Under the pieces are notes generated by a model that saw only the letters and a program-made list of their open reading frames with translations, made no database searches and was not told the origin of the DNA. Positions 6,601-8,992 of a DNA stretch of 8,992 nucleotides are shown piece by piece. A program made the position numbers and the translations under genes. Numbering within the stretch: position 1 is the stretch's first letter; every line of letters begins with the position of its first letter. The DNA is from Candidatus Woesearchaeota archaeon (GTDB lineage Archaea > Nanobdellota > Nanobdellia > Woesearchaeales > CG1-02-33-12): NCBI GenBank assembly GCA_003561825.1, contig PWVO01000052.1, positions 1 to 8,992 of the forward strand. The letters run 5' to 3'.

Positions 6601-7290
6601 CTGAACCCTGAGGTAAATGGCAAAAGAGACACAAATAAGCAGAATCAGCGCAACAGCAAGCACTTCCTTATTGCTCTTAATCCTGGACATTGTTTTTCCA
6701 AGGTCAATCTCTCCTTCATCTTCTTTTGCTTTTTCAGTAGCTTGGGGCTTTTTTCCCTTTGGCCTGCTGAAAATTCCCTTTATCTTTGAGAAATCCAGAG
6801 CAATGTCATCATCTTTATCTTTGTTTTCAGCTTCTTTTGCCTGCTCTTTATGCCTGCCAGCTTCACTTTTAGGCACACTTTTAACTTCATGCTCTTCTTC
6901 ATCCCCGTCTGCGCTGCGCTTTAAAAAATCTTTTTCTTCATTCATCTTCTTATGATGCCCTTCATTAATATCATGCTTTTTTTCTTCAGCATTCCTTTCT
7001 TCATGAATTTCCTGTGCTGCATCTTTTTTATTGTCTGAATTTAAATCTTGTGTGCTGCCTGCTTCACTCTTAGCAGACTCTTTTTCATCAAGCTCCTTTT
7101 TTTCCTCTTCTTTGCCAGAACTCTCCATCATAATGCCTTTTTCATGGTGCATTTTTTCAGTCTCCTGGGATTTTTCATCCTTTTCTTTCAAAGACCCATC
7201 TTCATAACTTGGTTTTTCAGCTCTTTTTTTAAAAATATTTTTAATACTGCTTAAGTCAATTGAGACTTCATCATCATTTTTTTCAGCCAT
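3670..7290 (-). CDS. aglB: AglB/STT3 oligosaccharyltransferase with long charged N-terminal extension
   Basis: Catalytic subunit that moves a lipid-linked oligosaccharide onto Asn of N-x-S/T sites on the outer face of the membrane. Residues 1-208 are a charged, probably disordered cytoplasmic extension; TM1 is about 209-227. A Q/E/R-rich helical segment (231-312) precedes the first acidic motif IDPYFWYR (D316). The second acidic motif is SDTDGYN (D458, D460); TTVAE (599-603) corresponds to the SVSE-type motif. Many membrane helices run to about residue 790. The sequon-binding WWDFGHW is at 815-821, followed by DGGGQN (833-838) and DEKASVGMI (853-861), possibly the DK/MI-type motif. The last 64 residues are acidic. 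At 1206 aa it is longer than most AglB proteins (about 600-970). First gene of an operon with the GT2 and DUF2304 genes; start supported by GGGGGT and a TATA box. Confidence 0.96.
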   Translation of the reverse strand: MAEKNDDEVSIDLSSIKNIFKKRAEKPSYEDGSLKEKDEKSQETEKMHHEKGIMMESSGKEEEKKELDEKESAKSEAGSTQDLNSDNKKDAAQEIHEERNAEEKKHDINEGHHKKMNEEKDFLKRSADGDEEEHEVKSVPKSEAGRHKEQAKEAENKDKDDDIALDFSKIKGIFSRPKGKKPQATEKAKEDEGEIDLGKTMSRIKSNKEVLAVALILLICVSFAIYLRVQPAYLPATEEWARSSIYNQIRNEELQRVNQQNPFLPEQNKREIAEARFQERIRNERSQIEEQVEQLAAFFRSRLQDDTGQTYLTAIDPYFWYRHTHNYLEHGHAWDIEVDGVYFDAYRMAPLMEEDIDSRLENPPTGLNALGGNIGRTYMNLHIILQGWIYRFLRFFGSDISLMAVAFYAPVLIGALMPIPAFFIVKKLSKSNVGGFFAAFLVAIHPFILTRTIGGFSDTDGYNILFPLLITWVVLEAFDAKDMKKTMLLAGLSGLLMGIFAFAWQGWAFIFNIVGAAIGLFVIYEIVMHYKDFRSASALIRHGPIRKNLAILAGFIVSSGIFVTFFTGLRDFMGGFTQVFRFAAMREIAVRTVWFNVFTTVAELNPLNYRQIIQQTSGASGNLGALIFSIAVIGTLLCITRRNKEGKIDLLFAGILSGLSLIAVFWAMSLNSVLFFMVFVALIAAIMMITSKNLEGKSNLLAVFILILWFFSTMYASERGVRFVLLLAPAFSLGIGVAFGILYNRLSEFVSKEFKISRLVTGIIIIAILSLFVVEPWRTAHATSRNMVPSFNDAWYETLTKIRDNSNEDALITSWWDFGHWFKSIGDRGVNLDGGGQNQPAAHWLGRLLLTSDEKASVGMIRMLNCGKHRGFLTIFEENNDTAAAIDILYEIQPLERDEARDVLLRNFSEETADKILGYTHCEPTENFVITSQDMVQKSGVWGHFGSWDFHRATMYQRVARERNYSEGIRILMEEFNLSEDVADRYFHEIRTTSADQWITGWPSYVSNLNACSEIGNETLQCDTAIGRDAIRVEVNMTTMDAVITNVQGTISPHSIVYPVEDGIEERVFEGETIPFSIALVPEDNTIRSIMMSPELATSMFTRLFFYRGHGLEHFELFHYTRDVTGANIFTWKVNWEGIDRTEEQLQDEQQVIEIDLHDLDLTEEIEIDDVLAEIEGLGEEEDWPEEEEESLEDVLLEPEEDSLED
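3673..3864 (-). other. Acidic C-terminal tail of AglB
   Basis: Codes for residues 1143-1206. 32 of 64 residues are Asp or Glu and there is no Lys or Arg. By AglB topology this tail should lie outside the membrane, after the globular C-terminal domain. Confidence 0.8.
6667..7290 (-). other. AglB N-terminal extension with a repeated [IL]D[LF]S-x-IK-x-IF motif
   Basis: Codes for residues 1-208. It is dominated by Lys, Glu, Asp, His and Ser, with almost no hydrophobics between residues 24 and 160. IDLSSIKNIFKKR at 11-23 recurs as LDFSKIKGIFSRP at 165-177, with a weaker IDLGKTMSRIK at 195-205 just before TM1. KSEAG also occurs twice (74-78, 141-145). The function is unknown; the conserved islands in a disordered stretch look like short docking motifs. 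Confidence 0.7.
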
Positions 7291-7295
7291 TAAAA

Positions 7296-7301
7296 ACCCC
7301 C
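7296..7301 (-). promoter_or_regulatory. Ribosome binding site GGGGGT for aglB
   Basis: GGGGGT (minus strand) lies five bases before the ATG at 7290. It pairs with ACCUCC of the 16S tail through one G-U wobble in place of GGAGGT. This supports the chosen start for the long N-terminal extension. Confidence 0.65.
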
Positions 7302-7326
7302 TTAAAGCAAAGGTTTAAAATTAATC

Positions 7327-7336
7327 TTTATAAATA
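7327..7336 (-). promoter_or_regulatory. TATA-like promoter of the aglB operon
   Basis: TATTTATAAA on the minus strand. A transcript start about 25 nt downstream would fall near 7305, giving a short leader that contains the GGGGGT site. The strongest TATA-like sequence in the 97-bp spacer between aglB and the upstream reductase gene. Confidence 0.6.
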
Positions 7337-7359
7337 TTTTTATTATTCATGCTATTTGC

Positions 7360-7381
7360 CTTATTATCTATAAGTAATAAG
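7360..7381. repeat. AT-rich inverted repeat after the reductase gene
   Basis: Arms CTTATTA (7360-7366) and TAATAAG (7375-7381) are perfect inverted copies around an 8-base loop. They lie just after the reductase stop (7388-7390, minus strand). The hairpin would be weak, with one G-C pair, and no T-run follows on the minus strand. It could be a regulator site upstream of the aglB TATA box or chance in AT-rich DNA. Confidence 0.3.
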
Positions 7382-7387
7382 ATGTTT

Positions 7388-8476
7388 TCATGGCAGAATA
7401 TGCCTTAAAAAGCTTACTAGCCTTGGCTCAGCAATAACTGCTTTTGGCAGCAGTCTTAGCAAAAAGTCCCTCTCAGTTGCCCTAAGCTCTTTTTGCAGCC
7501 TTTTGCTTCCCAAAAGCCTGATAAGCCTGTCCCATTCGCTATATTTGAGCCTTGACATTGCTTTCCTTGCATAAAGGTGCATCCTAAGCTCATTTCCAAT
7601 AGCCTTTCTCCACTCTTTCTCATAGCTTTTATTATTTAATATTGACCTTGCAAGAGACCTTGCAGCAGCCAGTCCCTGGACAATCCCTCCGCCAGTAGTT
7701 GCCTTGACCATGCCAGCTGCATCTCCCAAAAGAAAAACATTTCCTTTCTCTGCTTTCTGTTTAGGATTAAAAACAGGGATTGGCCCGCACTGCATGTCTA
7801 TTATCTCAGGGCTTTCAAGCCTCATGCTGATAAATCTCTCAAGTGCTTTCCTCGGGCTTGCCTTAGTCGAGACACCTATTCTGGCAACATCTTTGCTCTC
7901 AGGAACAACCCAGGCAAAATCCTCAAAAAAAGGGTAAAACTCAACAGCATTGTTATTTTTCAGCTTAACCCTTGCCTGCACTCCAAAAGAAAACTTTCTT
8001 TCTCCATAAAGCCCGCAGGCCTTTGCAACATCTGAAAAAGGCCCGTCAGCTCCGATAATAAAATCAGCACATACCTCTTTTTTCCTCCCTGAATTTCTGT
8101 CAAGAATTACAGCGCTTCTTTTATTAAGTGAAAGAAACCTGTGCCCTAAAAAAAATCTTGCACCTGCTTTTTCAGCGCATTTCATAAGGTATTTGTCAAA
8201 AGCAGCCCTGTCGAGAATAATATTGTCCTTAAGCCTGATCTCAGCAAACCTTCCACTAGGGGCAAAAACCCCTGCTTTGCTTATTTTATTAGCAACAAAT
8301 TCTTTTTTAAGAGTCACAAAATCACAGATCCTTGAAGTAACAATCCCTGTGCACTGCACAGGACTGCCAACCTCAGAATGCTCCTCAAAAACAGAAACAT
8401 CCACGCCTTTTGCAGCAAGAAGCCCTGCAGCATAGCATCCAGCAGGCCCTGCCCCGATAACAATTGCTTTTAACAT
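7388..8476 (-). CDS. Geranylgeranyl reductase family FAD-dependent oxidoreductase
   Basis: A 362-residue flavoprotein of the geranylgeranyl/digeranylgeranylglycerophospholipid reductase group, which saturates isoprenoid double bonds in archaeal membrane lipids; some homologues act on dolichol phosphate. The N-terminal Rossmann motif GAGPAG is at 8-13, with acidic E31 at the end of the second strand as expected for FAD ribose binding. PVQCTG (39-44) matches the conserved cysteine-containing loop of the family. FIIGADGPFSDVAK is the GD-type motif of the flavin monooxygenase superfamily, and LLGDAAGMVKATTGGGI (around G251-D252) is the second FAD/substrate motif. It is slightly shorter than many members (about 390-450 aa). 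The start fits because the Rossmann strand begins at residue 3. It lies upstream of and co-oriented with the aglB operon (97-bp gap). Exact substrate not determinable. Confidence 0.88.
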   Translation of the reverse strand: MLKAIVIGAGPAGCYAAGLLAAKGVDVSVFEEHSEVGSPVQCTGIVTSRICDFVTLKKEFVANKISKAGVFAPSGRFAEIRLKDNIILDRAAFDKYLMKCAEKAGARFFLGHRFLSLNKRSAVILDRNSGRKKEVCADFIIGADGPFSDVAKACGLYGERKFSFGVQARVKLKNNNAVEFYPFFEDFAWVVPESKDVARIGVSTKASPRKALERFISMRLESPEIIDMQCGPIPVFNPKQKAEKGNVFLLGDAAGMVKATTGGGIVQGLAAARSLARSILNNKSYEKEWRKAIGNELRMHLYARKAMSRLKYSEWDRLIRLLGSKRLQKELRATERDFLLRLLPKAVIAEPRLVSFLRHILP

Positions 8477-8494
8477 CTTTCATTAAAACCTTTC

Positions 8495-8504
8495 TTAAAT
8501 ATTT
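8495..8504 (-). promoter_or_regulatory. TATA-like box of the reductase gene, probably leaderless transcript
   Basis: AAATATTTAA on the minus strand is centred about 24 bases before the ATG at 8476, so the predicted transcript start falls on or next to the start codon. No Shine-Dalgarno at usable distance precedes that ATG. A second AT-rich box near 8545-8560 could instead give a leader of about 50 nt. Confidence 0.5.
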
Positions 8505-8612
8505 TTCAATCTTTTCTTCATTCCTCAGCATAAAAACAATCAATAATATTTAATTTATATCATTTTTTCTTTTCCAAAAATCTATTAAATATATTGCAGT
8601 AACTACAAAATG

Positions 8613-8632
8613 TAACCATTATTTAATAGTTA
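8613..8632. promoter_or_regulatory. Imperfect palindrome upstream of a TATA box, possible operator
   Basis: A 20-base near-palindrome with outer arms TAAC (8613-8616) and GTTA (8629-8632) and inner arms ATTA/TAAT (8618-8621, 8624-8627), one mismatched pair and a T-T centre. It ends 12 bases before the plus-strand TATA box. TAACTA at 8600-8605 is a further inverted match to TAGTTA at 8627-8632. It may bind an activator or be AT-rich chance. Confidence 0.3.
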
Positions 8633-8644
8633 TAAACAGAAAGA

Positions 8645-8652
8645 TTTAAATA
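8645..8652 (+). promoter_or_regulatory. TATA box of the right-hand gene
   Basis: TTTAAATA preceded by purine-rich CAGAAAGA (BRE-like). A start about 25 nt downstream, near 8675, gives a leader of about 24 nt containing the GGGGG site. Confidence 0.65.
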
Positions 8653-8686
8653 TCTGTCTTGTTAAGCATGTTAATTAATCATATTT

Positions 8687-8691
8687 GGGGG
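8687..8691 (+). promoter_or_regulatory. Ribosome binding site GGGGG
   Basis: GGGGG followed by AA lies seven bases before the ATG at 8699. It is the same five-G variant used before aglB, at similar spacing. Confidence 0.55.
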
Positions 8692-8698
8692 AATTAAA

Positions 8699-8992
8699 AT
8701 GAGCATAAAAGAATCTTACAACAGGCTAAAAAACGAGGAGGGATTCAGAAAAGCATGGTATTCTGAGGGAATTAAGCAAAGTTGCCAGAATCTTAAAGAA
8801 AACCTTAAAACACCGAAAGGCAGGAATGCTGCTGCAATGGGCGCAGTTGGCGGCGCAGCATCAATATTTGGCCTTGGCTTCTCAGGCAATGCGCATGCAT
8901 ATTCTATAGATGAGATAGTTTCAGATTTCATGGACAGGCACTACCACCAGCCTATTGAGGCAGAGTTAGAGTCAAGACACGAGTCACGCAGG
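8699..8992 (+). CDS. Unrecognised protein, 3'-truncated, probably exported
   Basis: An open frame from ATG 8699 to the window edge (98 codons, no stop seen). No family recognised. Residues 1-42 are charged and likely helical. Residues 44-64 are Ala/Gly-rich and moderately hydrophobic (AAAMGAVGGAASIFGLGFSG), ending NAHA before YS, which looks like an A-x-A signal-peptidase site with a long n-region. A single membrane anchor is the alternative. Residues 68-98 are acidic/His/Arg-rich and look helical. There is no twin-arginine motif. The start is supported by TTTAAATA at 8645 and GGGGG at 8687. The rest of the gene lies outside the window. Confidence 0.7.
   Translation, partial: MSIKESYNRLKNEEGFRKAWYSEGIKQSCQNLKENLKTPKGRNAAAMGAVGGAASIFGLGFSGNAHAYSIDEIVSDFMDRHYHQPIEAELESRHESRR

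Larger units (their letters stand above)
8477..8698. other. Divergent AT-rich intergenic region with promoters both ways
   Basis: 222 bp between the reductase gene (minus) and the right-hand gene (plus). It contains the minus-strand box at 8495-8504, AT-rich tracts at 8540-8590, GTAAC direct repeats at 8599 and 8612, an imperfect palindrome at 8613-8632 and the plus-strand box at 8645-8652. No RNA gene or coding sequence is apparent. Confidence 0.6.

Noticed and set aside
6617..7254. Plus-strand open frames opposite the aglB N-terminus
   Set aside because: The Ser/Leu/Phe-rich translations are what Lys/Glu-rich coding sequence gives when read antisense.
8477..8698. Small RNA or riboswitch in the divergent region
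   Set aside because: No stable GC-containing hairpin or known motif is visible; the AT-rich content is explained by two promoters.

Overview
The window most likely comes from an archaeon, probably a small-genome DPANN-type lineage (Woesearchaeota/Pacearchaeota-like; lineage placement is inference). The evidence is an archaeal AglB/STT3 oligosaccharyltransferase with a lineage-style long segment after TM1, a geranylgeranyl-reductase-family flavoprotein, TATA-like boxes about 25 nt before predicted transcript starts, and GGTG/GGAGGT-type ribosome binding sites. The genetic code looks standard, with both TGA and TAA used as stops.

Left part, + strand (3-2627): two genes for extracellular repeat proteins, 12 bp apart. 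The first encodes a protein resembling a phage tail-fibre tip. It has a tail-collar domain and then 19 regularly spaced His-x-His motifs, split 10 + 9 around a Trp/Tyr-rich 33-residue segment, and ends in a collar-like C-terminus. This is the order seen in the T4 gp37 metal-clamped needle, but much longer. The second encodes a lipoprotein with ten 35-residue repeats of six cysteines each. Together they could form a surface attachment or recognition device, either proviral or domesticated; I treat this as the most interesting part of the window.

Middle part, - strand (7290 down to 2636): a compact operon for an AglB/STT3 oligosaccharyltransferase (1206 aa, with a very long charged cytoplasmic N-terminus and an acidic C-terminal tail), then a GT2 dolichyl-phosphate-sugar-synthase-like glycosyltransferase (4 bp gap), then a DUF2304 membrane protein (13 bp gap). 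It meets the lipoprotein gene head-on with only 8 bp between the stops. A TATA-like box and a GGGGGT Shine-Dalgarno precede the STT3 gene.

Right part: a geranylgeranyl-reductase-family gene (- strand, 8476-7388) lies upstream of the operon and could supply saturated isoprenoid lipids or polyprenol carriers. It is probably leaderless. A 222-bp AT-rich divergent region (8477-8698) carries promoters in both directions. A 3'-truncated + strand gene at 8699 encodes an unrecognised protein with an Ala/Gly-rich hydrophobic segment ending in a possible signal-peptidase site.

The middle and right genes fit a lipid-linked N-glycosylation module. The two surface proteins on the left contain no N-x-S/T sequon that I can find.
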